A stretch of 64,000 nucleotides of DNA from Strigamia acuminata (taxonomy: Eukaryota; Arthropoda; Chilopoda; Geophilomorpha; Linotaeniidae). This document shows positions 41,903 to 52,079 of the stretch, in pieces (position 1 is the stretch's first letter; each line of letters opens with the position of its first letter). A program made the translations under genes and the position numbers. The stretch is taken from assembly GCA_949358305.1 (NCBI GenBank), contig OX442314.1, positions 54,757,369 to 54,821,368 of the forward strand. The letters run 5' to 3'. The notes beneath the pieces were generated by a model, which did no database searches, was not told the DNA's origin, and worked only from the letters and a program-made list of their open reading frames with translations.

Positions 41903-42784
41903 ATGGTTTTTAAATGTAAACAACCAAGTGATGTCTCCGATCAAGATTTGTTGTGTGCAATACGAGCAGAAATTAAAACGAAGGCTGAAAACCAAATTGA
42001 ATCGATCTTTAATGCATGGAGAAAGCCAGATTGTTTTTGGGGAGATATTCTTCTTAGGGTTGGGTGTACAAATAAATCCCCGTTTCGAAATCGGCTTTAT
42101 GTTCGTTGGAATAAGAAAATCAAAAAACTATTTGATGACAGCGAGATGGTTCAAACAGCTCCACCTGTCCAAGATTCACCAGTCAACATTCCACTTTCGG
42201 ATAGTGAGAATCGGGGTCATGATGTTGCATGCAACGATGTCGATTCGCAGCTGGAAGCATTCAGAGCCCGCGCGCGAGAAATTGCAGAGGAAACGGCCAA
42301 ATTGAAGCAACAGCAAGTGGACCTTGAACCACTGTTCAATCGTGGCGAAGCTTCCGGTTCGCAGTCACCGGTAAGAGACGCGGCGGAGTCGGATTCGCGA
42401 TCCATCTACGTTGGAAACGTCGACTACGAGGCGACGACGGACGAATTGGAACGACATTTCGGAGGATGCGGAGCGGTCAATAGAGTCACCATAATGGCCG
42501 ACAAGTTCACGGGTCATCTCAAGGGATTTGCGTACATGGAGTTCGCCGATTCGGATTCGGTGGCGGTCGCTTTGGCCATGGACGAATCTCTGTTCAGGGG
42601 CAGAGCGATTAAGGTGTGCGCGAAACGCACCAACCGACCGGGCATTTATACGGCGACAAACCGGCCACCGAGAGGACAATATCGGGCCCCGTTTAGAGGC
42701 AGTCGATTTCGTCCGAATGTAAGAGGGGGTTATGGGCCAACTCGACGACCTAGGACTCGATATTGGTCGTCGCCGTATGAATAG
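41903..42784 (+). CDS. PABPN1-like nuclear poly(A)-binding protein
   Basis: 293 residues, single exon. Residues 1-110 are an unrecognised N-terminus (FNAWRKPDCFWGDILLRVG). Residues 112-145 form the coiled coil (DVDSQLEAFRARAREIAEET then AKLKQQQVDLE), then RGEASGSQSPVRDAAESD. One RRM follows (about 168-243): RNP2 IYVGNV, RNP1 KGFAYMEF, with the family hallmark HFGGCGAVNRVTI and ESLFRGRAIKV-KRTNRPG. The C-terminus is Arg/Gly/Tyr-rich, ending SPYE. PABPN1 binds poly(A) in the nucleus, stimulates poly(A) polymerase through the coil and controls tail length. The lack of introns suggests a retrocopy or divergent paralogue. The coil and linker are nearly those of the ZNF family, unlike the usual PABPN1 linker. 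Confidence 0.88.
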   Translation: MVFKCKQPSDVSDQDLLCAIRAEIKTKAENQIESIFNAWRKPDCFWGDILLRVGCTNKSPFRNRLYVRWNKKIKKLFDDSEMVQTAPPVQDSPVNIPLSDSENRGHDVACNDVDSQLEAFRARAREIAEETAKLKQQQVDLEPLFNRGEASGSQSPVRDAAESDSRSIYVGNVDYEATTDELERHFGGCGAVNRVTIMADKFTGHLKGFAYMEFADSDSVAVALAMDESLFRGRAIKVCAKRTNRPGIYTATNRPPRGQYRAPFRGSRFRPNVRGGYGPTRRPRTRYWSSPYE

Positions 42785-43560
42785 CTAGCAATAAGCTCAA
42801 TTTAATTCCATTCGTATTTTTTTTTTCAGAATACAGTCAATTTTAACTCCAAAATCAAATATAAATCCGTAAATAAAGGATAAATAAAATAAAACAAACA
42901 AACATCCTAATTTTAATAACAAAAAACAAGTAATTTCAATTTTTTGCGCATTTCGTCATTTTTTCACCCAAAAAAATCATAAAAAAATAACTATTTTTCA
43001 TTAAAATAATAAAAAAACTGAAATCACTTCAACAACACTTGTTCCGGTTGACGGCGATTCGATCCACCGGCCGAAGTGCATGCGTTATCCGCCGCATTCC
43101 CGAATACCGTCCAACTGCAAAACCCATCCAAAAATCGCACAAAATACCAATCCCGACGCAAAACTGCCAAAATAATGCTTTTCATGTGACATGAAAAGTG
43201 AAAAGCAAGACAAAATCTGCGGCCCAAGCCCACAGATCTGTGCCCGAGCCTGTGCCCTGTACAGTGAGTGCCAGCAGAAAAGCAGAAATATACAAATTGA
43301 CGAAAAATTATGTGGCTAAGAAATTTTAAGAATAATAATAATATATTTTTTAAGAAAAAAAATATTTTTAGCAAATATTAATGTACTTTCTTTATGTTTT
43401 GCTAATTTTGTTTTATTTTTCGCTCGTTATTATATTCGGTTGTCCACATTTCGGGTTTTTGTGATACTTGATTCAGTAACCAATGATTGCGGTTTTAACG
43501 ATATTACGTCATAGAAAATACTTCAAGTGCGTTTATATGCACAAAAATGACGTAGTTTCA
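42785..43560. other. Intergenic after the PABPN1-like gene
   Basis: AATAAAGGATAAATAAAAT (from 42872) is the probable polyadenylation region of that gene. The rest is AT-rich; a minus-strand frame at 43024-43374 is not supported. Confidence 0.45.
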
Positions 43561-43576
43561 ATTAATCGCCACCACA

Positions 43577-44117
43577 CAGTTGGCACACGTTCTTCGAAGC
43601 CTTCGTTTTCTAGTTTATCGTCATCACTGGGTATTTATTCAAATTAATTTCCCGGTATTTAATTTCAAGCTTTACACATTGGTAGGTGTATAATCAAAGA
43701 GTTGCGTGGACACAATTTTGATTTTTCTTCGCTGAATTTGCCAGGTCGATGCCGCCGCCATTGTCAGTCAGTTGGCACACGTTTTGCGAAGCCTTCGTTT
43801 TCTTGTTTATCATCGTCACTGGGTATTTATTCATTGATTTAACTTAAAGCTTTCACATTGGTAGTTGTTCAATCAAAGAGTTGTATGGACACAATTTTAT
43901 TATTTTCTTTGTTCAATTTATCAGGCCCGTTACCGCCGCCATGTGTAATTTCTAGTCAGCCACGTGGACGTAATTTCATAATTTGATTCGTTTCATTGAA
44001 GATTTTAGGAAGATATTTTATTTAGTGAATTGGGGGCAGGAAATCCAACTCTCTACCTTCTCGTGGTTGCCCCTGGGCCACTGGTCAGTTATTTATTCCA
44101 GTGGTGCTGAATGAGAG
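43577..44117. repeat. Dispersed repeat with an internal 200-bp duplication, left of the MULE
   Basis: CAGTTGGCACACGTTCTTCG (43577) and CAGTTGGCACACGTTTTGCG (43770) begin two related units of about 200 bp, each going on through TCACTGGGTATTTATTCA and GCCGCCGCCAT. The right part, up to the MULE, matches 53856-54117, and the match goes on beyond the MULE at 46213. Confidence 0.7.
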
Positions 44118-44391
44118 GATCCACCCCGAAATGTCGAATGACAAAATGTCTAATGACAAAATGTCTAAGCCGAAATGTCTAATCAAAAATGTCTAATGCC
44201 GAAATGTCTAATGCCTAAATGTCTATTAATTAATTAATTTCACAAAATAATTATTTATACAAGGTGCTTCCCAGTGAAATAAAGTTATCACAATAAAAAT
44301 AAATGAATAACGTCGATAAAAGTTACATCGGAATATATTGGTTATTTGTGGTTCGCAACGTCTGATTGACGTATTGACATTATTACATACG

Positions 44392-44399
44392 TATATAAA
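44392..44399 (+). promoter_or_regulatory. TATA box of the MULE transposase gene
   Basis: TATATAAA 88 bases before the ATG, the only good candidate inside the left part of the element. Confidence 0.5.
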
Positions 44400-44486
44400 G
44401 CGCATTCTTTTAGAATCAGATCATTCATTCGTTTGCAAATACTACTGCATTGTCGTGTCGTTTTATTCCCGATTATCTAACATAAC

Positions 44487-45950
44487 ATGGCAAACGCTAC
44501 CGCAAGAAAAACCAATCAAATGTGTCGTAAATTATGTTTCGAGGGGTTTGCGTATCATTTAGATCGTTCTCAAGTAGAGAAATCGACAGGAATTGAAAAA
44601 TTCTATTGGAAATGTGAACGCCGAACGTCGAAAACAATGGAATGCCACGGAAGAATTGTTACGATAAGAGTTAATAATACGGATGAGATAAAAAAATCGA
44701 AGCCACACAATCATGCGTCCGAAGCATCCCGAGAAAATGTTTTGACCGCAGTTGCAGCCATTAGAACTAGAGCTACGGAGACACGTGAAACGCCGGTGCA
44801 AATTATCCAAGCAGAAAAAAATCGAATGGCTGAACCTTGCCGTCCATACCTTCCGTCCGCCGCTGCATTAAACAAGAAAATTTCAAGGGCAAGAAGGAAA
44901 CTAACTCCTGTTGAGCCTTTAAACATAGCAGATTTACATTTAGAACCACCCTTCACCGAAACTTTATCTGGAGACCGTTTTCTACATTGTGACATTACTA
45001 CAGCAGCGGGGGCCAGAATTTTACTTTTCACAACCGTAAAAAATATTGAATATTTGTCCGTAAGTCGTTGCGTTATAATGGATGGGACGTTTCACACTGT
45101 GCCAAGAATATTTGGACAATTATATACCATTCATGCAAAGTGTGGTTCCGTGGGCAACTCACGTTTTTTACCTATGGTGTATTCTCTTATGACACACCGA
45201 TCAGAATTAGCGTACGATGCGTTATTTGAGACACTTCATACGGTTGCTGCTAACTTTAATTTTCGTATCGCTCCTCAATTTGTAATTACAGATTTTGAAA
45301 TAGCCGCATTAAATTCAATTGGTCGCTGGTTTCCAGATTCTACTAAGCATGGGTGCTTTTTTCATTTAGGCCAAATAGTTTGGAGACATATCCAACAGGA
45401 GGGCTTGCAACAACGTTACGGTGCCGATGAAGAATTTTCATTATTGTGTCGACAATTACCTGCACTTGCTTTTTTGCCACCCAATGCAATACGTAATGCT
45501 TATGGATTATTACGGCCATTATTTCCTGCAGAAATGAATAATTTATTGAATTGGTTTGAAACGTATTATGTTTTGGGAGAATTAAGACTCCTACCCAATG
45601 GCATGAGTTTACGAATCCCACCATTGTATCCACCAGTACTTTGGAGTGTGGATGAAATGATGTTGAATCATTTACCTCGTACCAGCAATGCTATTGAAGC
45701 CTGGCATCGTCGATGGCAGGCGTTGGTTGGAGCGCCCCACGTTGGTGTCTATAGACTGATTAAGGAATTGCAAATGGAACAGGCCTCAGTTGAAGGGATA
45801 CTGGAGGGGATGATAAGAGGCGAGCCAAGGCCACCAATTCGTCGAGCAGAAAGGAATCGACAACAACGCGTTCTTACAGTTTTTAATGACAGGGAAAACC
45901 GCAATATTTTAGATTATCTGCGCGGTATTGCCCACAATGTGCAATTATAA
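44487..45950 (+). CDS. MULE transposase with N-terminal FLYWCH-type zinc finger
   Basis: 487 residues. Residues 12-75 fit a FLYWCH finger (FAYHL ... FYWKCERR ... ECHGRI ... PHNH), a DNA-binding module often joined to MULE transposases. The catalytic domain has Asp in CVIMDGTFHTVP and in FVITDFEIAA, the zinc-like C-x2-H in GCFFHLGQIVW, and a candidate Glu in TSNAIEAWHRRW. The C-terminus ends RGIAHNVQL. It would cut at the element ends, whose tandem repeats are probable binding sites. No stop or frameshift, so possibly active. Confidence 0.92.
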   Translation: MANATARKTNQMCRKLCFEGFAYHLDRSQVEKSTGIEKFYWKCERRTSKTMECHGRIVTIRVNNTDEIKKSKPHNHASEASRENVLTAVAAIRTRATETRETPVQIIQAEKNRMAEPCRPYLPSAAALNKKISRARRKLTPVEPLNIADLHLEPPFTETLSGDRFLHCDITTAAGARILLFTTVKNIEYLSVSRCVIMDGTFHTVPRIFGQLYTIHAKCGSVGNSRFLPMVYSLMTHRSELAYDALFETLHTVAANFNFRIAPQFVITDFEIAALNSIGRWFPDSTKHGCFFHLGQIVWRHIQQEGLQQRYGADEEFSLLCRQLPALAFLPPNAIRNAYGLLRPLFPAEMNNLLNWFETYYVLGELRLLPNGMSLRIPPLYPPVLWSVDEMMLNHLPRTSNAIEAWHRRWQALVGAPHVGVYRLIKELQMEQASVEGILEGMIRGEPRPPIRRAERNRQQRVLTVFNDRENRNILDYLRGIAHNVQL

Positions 45951-46212
45951 TGTGTTTTTTTGTTAACTGAAAGTAATAAATAAATTAATTAATTATAAAA
46001 AATTGCATTTTATTGATTTTATTTATTGATTTTATTTATATTTGCTTAAAAAATTGAAAAAAAAAATTATTAGACATTTTGGCATTAGACATTTCTTGAT
46101 TTTGTCATTAGACATTTTTGATTAGACATTTTGTCCATTAGACATTGTGGATTAGACATTTTGTCATTAGACATTTTGTCATTAGACATTTTGGGGGCCA
46201 CCCGAATGAGAG

Positions 46213-46385
46213 CTCTGGTCTAGTGTTTTGAAATTGAATTTTATTCTTTGGTATTGTTAGCCTGCATTGTAGTTGATGGGTGTAGCGTTTACCAAATCCA
46301 TGATATTGCTGTTGTAAGACTGTTTTCCATTCTATGAATGCAGCATCAAGCAATTTTAACATGGTGTTCACATCTAAACACTTAG
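46213..46385. repeat. Dispersed repeat, right of the MULE
   Basis: Continuation of the repeat at 43577-44117, matching 54112-54260. Its minus strand carries AAFIEWKTVLQQQYHGFG, also present in the other copy, so it was once coding; the family is unknown. Confidence 0.65.
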
Positions 46386-47921
46386 CAATTCATTGCTTTA
46401 ACTAATTAAACATCAATTAATTAAGTTGTGGTGAAAGAATGAATACTTTTTACATTTTTATTCATTCACATTCCTTTCCTCACCAACAGAAATATTATTT
46501 GAGGTGATAAATATTAGATATGGATATATATTTAAATATTCGTAACAGTTTGGAAATTAAATTTTTTTTCTTTTTACTGTGTTTACCGGTAATTAATCTT
46601 CCATATAAGCCGTCGTCTTTTGTCGCATCGATGACAAACTCGTTCTGTGGTACACGATTGCCATTGTCACATGAGATTCGGTTAAAAGTCCTGGCCAGTC
46701 TCTCTCTTTTGCTAATTGTTTATCTGATATTGTCTTTCTTTTCTTCTTTATTTGGGTTTACTAAGGGTCATTTTAGCTTTCTAATGAAGATTAGCTGTTC
46801 ACCCGGCACGTGTTTAATCAGACATAATATAAAAATACATTTTTGCAAAACAAACATCAAACCATAAAGTAACCCAAACCATAACGCAACCCAGAAGTTG
46901 AGTATGTAAATTGGAAAAAGTTAATTTTATTCAAAATTTTAATTACGAAAAAGTAGTTAACAGCTAAATATTCATCACACTTCACTAAAGTCACTGTATC
47001 TACAGGGTTTAATACATTGTAAACTTCTTTACTGCCCTGATTGTGGTGTAATACTGCAATGTTCCAGTTTTCGCGCAGTGATGCAGAATAAATTCGTGTC
47101 AAATTCGTTTTTCTGGCATCGCGCCTGTTAAAAGCGCACCCCGCAACGCTTCCCAGCATTGCACCCATCAATGCACTCTATTCGAAAAGTATTCGAATAT
47201 AACGTCATGACGTTATATTCGAAAAATCGCTAAAACTTTCAAAAACAGCTATTTTTAATCAGACGCAATGTAAAAATACATTTTTGCAAAACAAACATCA
47301 AACCATAAAGTAACCCAAACATAAAACCCAACCATAATGCAACCCAAACCATAATACAACCCAATCCAAAACCAAACAAAAACCAACCTATTTGATTACG
47401 GTGCCGCTTTGGGGATCGGTTTGGAGATTGGTTATGGTGACGGCTACGATTTCCACAGCCGCCATGACCTCTCTGACCGCGACGACCGCCACTTCGTTGT
47501 CCTCGTTCCGCAAGTTTTAAACAACGTATGGCTTTAAACGTCATTGATACATGCTCGGCAAATTTTAATTCCTCTTCTTGCTTTTTTTTTTCTTGTTTCC
47601 ATATCTTCGATTCCTGTAGTTTCGGGGCATTTTAATTCAATCATTCCCAGCCTCACCCACAAATACTGCAGCAACGACCGTTTCAGCGCCGGCGTTGTGT
47701 GTGCACGTATTTGTCGTACGGTCTGTTGCGTTGTTCAGTACCTTCACGCAAATGTCGAGCTTTATCTATTACATCCGAATGTTGTCGTTTTAAGTGCTGA
47801 TCCGGCCTAATCCCTGTCTAATTACATTATGGACAGGCCAATTTCTGATATACTCTTTTTTTTACGTTTCTCGTCGTTTAGTTTTTGTCGTGCGTTGCGA
47901 ATTCGTTTCAACGCGGTTTTT
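46386..47921. other. Mixed repeat region
   Basis: Two copies of one dispersed repeat at 46794-46893 and 47249-47390 share TAAAAATACATTTTTGCAAA and ACCATAAAGTAACCCAAAC; a third copy is at 59338-59480. No gene is supported; frames at 47239-47544 and 47544-47810 look accidental. Confidence 0.5.
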
Positions 47922-48360
47922 TTATCCAATGTAGAATTGTAGATTTTTGCAGTCAGTACACAATTTTTTTTTCCCTGTCAATGCAGGCCTGTTACGACAC
48001 ATCCCTTGCACACGCTTTGTCTTTAACTCTTTAGGTTCCACAGACTCTGCACACGAGTCTCCAGATTCACTCTCCAGTTTCCCCAATATCGACTCCGTAC
48101 GTTCCTCTGCATCATCGAATAATACAGGACTCGTCTGGAAGCTTCGGATTTTCGGTCTCGTGTTCAAAAACAGGCTCAAATCTATTAATAAAAGAAAATT
48201 AAAAATATGATCTTGAAAATAATATAAAATATTCAATTACCGTCTTGTCTGGTCATCGCTTCTTTGTGTCGCTTCTCCGAAGAGTGTCTTATTGATTTCT
48301 TCTCTGATTCAATATTGCTCACCTGCCATTTATTAAACTCATCTAACAGTAAACGCCGGC
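47922..48360 (-). pseudogene. Two-exon gene fragment of unknown family
   Basis: Minus strand: exon A (48241-48350) encodes FNKWQVSNIESEKKS and SSEKRHKEAMTRQD. A donor ACG/GTAATT at 48240 and an acceptor AATAG at 48182 give a 59-bp intron, and exon B (47922-48181) goes on in frame with RPKIRSFQTSPVLFDDAEER to CRNRPALTGKKKLCTDC and a stop. Part of exon A recurs at 49550-49650 with the amino acids kept (KWQASNIESEKKS), which speaks for past coding. The Cys-containing end may be a small zinc site. No start is seen; it abuts a Helitron scrap. Confidence 0.4.
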
Positions 48361-48473
48361 TGATTGCTCAGCTCTGGCCGCAACCATGGACGCAAACGAA
48401 AGGTCACTGTTGTAGCTTCGAATGCGCTCGCGAAAGTGCAGAGACTTCTCGTCGATGCTCGTCAACAAATTCT
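48361..48473 (-). pseudogene. Helitron replicase fragment
   Basis: Minus-strand reading gives HFRERIRSYNSDLSFASM and GVY, which fits the conserved FR-x-x-IR-x-YN-x-x-L-x-F-ASM segment at the start of the Helitron-like domain. Only about 35 codons remain. Confidence 0.5.
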
Positions 48474-48836
48474 TCATCGCTTGCAGTGCTTTATTAACGC
48501 CTGTAGTGCGTTGGAAAATTCCGCAACCGTTTCTGCTGGAGCACGTGTGCGGAAACGAAAATTGAAAATCTCAGCCATTACGAGTGGCTTCGGATGCGTA
48601 CGCGTTTCCATTAGGGCGACCAACTCGTCGTACTCGAGGTCCGATAGCTCTTTTGATAAAGTCATGTTAGTCAGCAGCGTAAATGCTGGCATTCCTACGT
48701 AGGAGAGGAGAGTGTGGACCACCTTCTCGTCGTCCACAATCTTATTGCACACAAAAATCGATTTCATCCTCGAAATGTACGTGGACCAATCGTCCGCCAA
48801 ATCGAACTCGCGTGGCATTTCTTTCAGGGCAGCCAT
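48474..48836 (-). pseudogene. Gypsy gag capsid fragment
   Basis: From an ATG at 48834-48836: MAALKEMPREFDLADDWSTY, then MKSIFVCNKI, KVVHTLLSYVGMPAFTLL, SDLEYDELVALMETRTHPKP and FRFRTRAPAETVAEFSNALQ. This is the usual Ty3/Gypsy capsid pattern. It is 121 codons long and stops at the Helitron junction; the nucleocapsid and pol are missing. The likely 5' LTR and primer site are just upstream. Confidence 0.75.
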
Positions 48837-49007
48837 GGTGCACAGAAACAATGAAAAGGTAGCAAAATTTCACTTACAAACTCACACAGTCGGAATTAGG
48901 CTTGCACTGGAAAGGCGTGGACAGCGTGGTCGGAGGCCGGAAGTGTTTGAAATCGCACATAAAACACCAAAAAATTACTGGAAATTATCTGGATTTGCAC
49001 ATCTCAT

Positions 49008-49249
49008 CCTCTCGTCGCCAATTTGGTGTGTTCTGTGCTTGGATTGTATAGATGGGAAGTGGATGTAGTTGGATTGAATTGGACACGAGGCAGTTGTTGT
49101 AAGAATATCTGCATGAATGAGTTTATTTGCATAAAAGTACAGGTGGCGCTGTACGCGATCTCGTAACGTCACGAGAACGCGACGTGCATGACGTGCGTCA
49201 CAATTAAACAATGATAGGAATGTACAGAATTGGAGTGCGAAACACTCCA
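49008..49249 (-). repeat. Probable 5' LTR and primer site of the gag fragment
   Basis: On the minus strand the stretch from TGGAGTGTTTCGCACTCC to ACACACCAAAT is followed by TGGCGACGAGAGG, a typical Gypsy primer-site start. It contains CAGCGCCACCTGTACTTTTA and AATAAACTC, similar to the LTR at 50775-50981. Borders approximate. Confidence 0.5.
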
Positions 49250-49289
49250 AATTTCAGCCAGAGTTGTTTGAAAATGTTGATTTGCAAAC

Positions 49290-49560
49290 ATCACACATAA
49301 ACCGAATACCCATATGAATGTTATGATGTGCTACCATGTCACTACGGCTTCCAAATAATTTTTACATGCGTGACATTCAAAAGTAGCCTGCTTAGCATGA
49401 ACTAATCTAGGATGTCGTTGCAAATTAGCTATTGATTTAAAAGGTGCATCACAAATTTTGCAAGCCAGATTCACTTCACACTTTTTAGACTGGTGATACT
49501 TCAAATGCTTGCTCCTCGTGAATGATCATCCACAAGTGGTTTCCATTGCTTCATTGTGTC
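49290..49560 (-). pseudogene. C2H2 zinc-finger relic of another subfamily
   Basis: Minus strand: KKCEVNLACKICDAPFKSIA and LQRHPRLVHAKQATFECHAC, then a stop after VVTW. Finger spacing is C-x2-C-x12-H-x4-H, without the AYSC motif or TGEKPF linkers of the main family. It is joined to a copy of the exon noted at 48241-48350. Confidence 0.55.
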
Positions 49561-49804
49561 TCTTCTCCGAAGAGTGTCTTTTTGATTTCTTCTCTGATTC
49601 AATATTGCTTGCCTGCCATTTATTAAACTAATCTAACAGTACGGTATCGGCGGCGGCTAGCCGGTTGATAGGCTCAGCCGAAATTTAAAAACACAAAAAA
49701 AGCCAATAAAACGTCCAAAAAAAATTTTTAAAAAAATAAAAATTGAAATGAAATGAAATAAAAAGAATGAAAATTGAAAATTTATTTAATACACATACAC
49801 ATTA

Positions 49805-50621
49805 CACAAAATTTACACTACAGAATAATTGTCGTGAATGAATAGTTTCCTTCACGGTTTTTGGATTTAAATTTGCTCGTTTAGCAGAAATTAAATTTCC
49901 ACTTGTTGAAAATGCTCATTCCGATGGTGCGCTTGTGGCAGGAATACACAAAGAAATTTTTGTCAGTTTAGATAAAATTGGATATACATACTGTCTTGTG
50001 TTTTTTTCACCACATCAGTTCATCTTCAATTGAATTGTGGATATTTGTATATTTTGCAACTTCACTTGCAAGTCCACTGGTTTTGGGAATTTGAGCTGCA
50101 TATTTCAGCAGTAAAGAGGCTCTTGAATTTTTAAGTGGTGGTTCTATTGGGGAACTCTGAGTCTGAGCATTATGGGTTGTGATGGAAACATTATATTTCT
50201 CAGCTAGACTTCTAAAAAATTCGTACTTTGTTGTGCTATGAGAAATCAAAAAATTTGTTACGATTTCCAAATGCTGAGCAGCTGGGTCCAACAAAACTGC
50301 ACCAACATTCTCCTCTGTTGTTGGCAAACACTTTTCCAAATTACAGCTCAAAACTCTAGCGTAATTTGAAATTTCGAGATCGTCATCAGATTTACTAAAT
50401 TCTGATAATTGATGCAATATTTCCGTTTTGAACAATAAAACGCAATTCAATGTTGGATACTTCGATCCATTCAAAATATCAGTCGCATCTTTAAACACGT
50501 CAAGTACCGTTTCTAGCGACTGAAGTATTTCCGTGTTTCCGCCTATGTTGGCAGTGTCGTCATTCAGACGAATATGGTAGGCTTTCACATCTGACAATTC
50601 TCCATCTGCTGAGCACAGCAC
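49805..50621 (-). pseudogene. hAT transposase, C-terminal part
   Basis: Minus strand: VLDVFKDATDILNGSKYPTL, CVLLFKTEILHQLSEF, then LLDPAAQHLEIV. After a stop and gap, KISLCIPATSAPSE followed by a TGA in place of the expected Arg codon, then AFSTSGNLISAKRANLNP. The last part is the hAT dimerisation domain signature. At least two stops make it dead. The N-terminal BED finger and first catalytic residues are missing. Confidence 0.8.
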
Positions 50622-50774
50622 AACAAGCCTAGAATATTAATTTGCAGTTAGAACATGATTTGCATATATTTAAACTTTAAAATTTTACCTGGTGAAGCCA
50701 ACATTCGGTCTGTTCCGGACATTTTGCCCAGAAGTTGACGCCATGGGTAGTATATTCTTACTAATTATTTATCA

Positions 50775-50981
50775 TGTAGAAGGTGGTCGGAAATAAAGGT
50801 CAGTCAAGCTGGACTTAAGACTAACAAGTGATTTATTCTGTTATGCAAAATACATAGGTGGCGCTGGGGGTACAGCGCCCAAAGAAAACATGGCGGTCAC
50901 TACACAAACATGCAGCCGAACACAGGTGGATTGGGAGGAGCATCAGGCACTTGTGGTTGGATAACAGGCGGTGTGTTCACA
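50775..50981 (-). repeat. 3' LTR after a Gypsy integrase fragment
   Basis: Minus strand: a purine tract (GGAGGGGGAGGAGAAATAG) at the end of the integrase ORF, then TGTGAACACACCGCC as LTR start and CACCTTCTACA as end. Holds AATAAATCACTTGTTAG. About 207 bp; the start is less certain than the end. Confidence 0.5.
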
Positions 50982-51002
50982 TCGAGAAGAGGAAAACGCG
51001 TA

Positions 51003-51536
51003 CTATTTCTCCTCCCCCTCCAAAGGCTGAGTGCTCAAGGTCTGGCGCTTTCTGAGTTGATCCGCGTGTCGATTCCAGATCACGGCGTTTCCCACGGTCA
51101 CGTCGTACGTTGTTGACGAAGTTTTCGATGAAATGACGCCAGGAACCCATCTTGAGGCGTGCAGGTAATCGCGCGCAAATACCAATTCCCCAGGCTTGAA
51201 GGAACGGCGCGTTTCCACAGTTGCTGGTTCCGGCATTAAGCGCGGGTTGAGCAAGTGTAACCGAGTTCGCAATGTTCGTTGCAGAAAGGCCTCTGACGGT
51301 GTAACTCGAGTTGAAACGTGCGGTGTTGAGCGATAGGCGATCAAAATTTGGTTGACGGCTTCTGTAATGTTCAAATTTAAATTTAAGAACTTCCCAACTT
51401 GCGTTTTGAAAGTTTTCACAAAGCCCTCCACCGCTCCATTGGTAGCTGGGTGGAAAGGCGGGAATCGCGTGTGTCGAATGACGTCACTTCCGGTGTTGAA
51501 AGTAACGAAAGGAAAGATTCTACTTTTCTTTCGCAA
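51003..51536 (-). pseudogene. Gypsy integrase, C-terminal part
   Basis: Minus strand: RFPPFHPATNGAVEGFVKTF holds the catalytic Glu region, followed by ILIAYRSTPHVSTRVTPSEA, the usual line after it, then RRSFKPGELVFARDYLHASR and the C-terminal chromodomain-less end. The N-terminal half of pol is missing; at 51540-51545 the sequence switches to a zinc-finger gene. The remaining frame is open over 177 codons. Confidence 0.8.
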
Positions 51537-51544
51537 ATTGAACG

Positions 51545-52079
51545 CACCTATTTATTAATACATTCTGGGGAAAAACCATTCAAGTGCCATTATTGCGCTT
51601 ATTCTTGTGCTCAAAGTGAACATCTAAAAAAACATATTGCAACTCATACGAGGGGAAAATCATTCAAATGTCATTTGTGTGCTTATTCCTGCATTGCAAG
51701 TGGGCAATTTAAAAGACACATTGCAACTCACACAGGGGAAAAACCATTCAAGTGCCATTTGTGCGCTTATTCTTGCGTTGAAAATGGGGATTTAAGAAGA
51801 CATTTATTAACTCATACGGGAGAGAAACCATTCAAGTGCCATTTGTGTGCCTATTCTTTCACTCAAAGTTGGTCTTTAAAAACACATTTATTAATACACA
51901 CCAGTGAAAAGCCCTTCACATGTATTTTTTGTGCTTATTCCAGCACTAAAAGTGGAAATCTAAAAAGACATTTATTAACTCATACGGGGAAAAAACCATT
52001 CAACTGTCATTTGTGCGCTTATTCCTGTATTACAAGTGGGCAACTGAAAAAACATAACTTAAAAAAACATTCAAATTAA
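51545..52079 (+). pseudogene. Headless C2H2 zinc-finger gene, 6 fingers (ZNF copy 6)
   Basis: Begins inside a finger (TYLLIHSGEKPFKC) and carries six complete fingers (helices AQSEHLKK, ASGQFKR, ENGDLRR, TQSWSLKT, TKSGNLKR, TSGQLKK), then the normal family ending HNLKKHSN and the usual 3' flank. Acidic head, coil, promoter and first finger are replaced by the antisense of a Gypsy integrase. The frame stays open upstream to 51399 through that antisense sequence, making a chance chimeric ORF. Without its promoter it is probably silent. Confidence 0.8.

Larger units (their letters stand above)
44118..46203 (+). mobile_element. MULE (Mutator-like) DNA transposon with 9-bp target duplication
   Basis: About 2.09 kb. 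Both ends consist of tandem copies of AAATGTCTAATG (about seven on the left, 44128-44226, and eight on the right in inverse orientation, 46071-46195). The target word GAATGAGAG lies at 44109-44117 and again at 46204-46212. The paralogous site near 54103-54111 has the word once, with matching flanks on both sides, confirming the insertion. One transposase gene fills the inside. Confidence 0.92.

Noticed and set aside
50621-50745. First exon of the hAT transposase (MASTSGQNVRNRP) with an intron
   Set aside because: Donor and acceptor words exist, but joining them does not keep the frame, so I could not support it.
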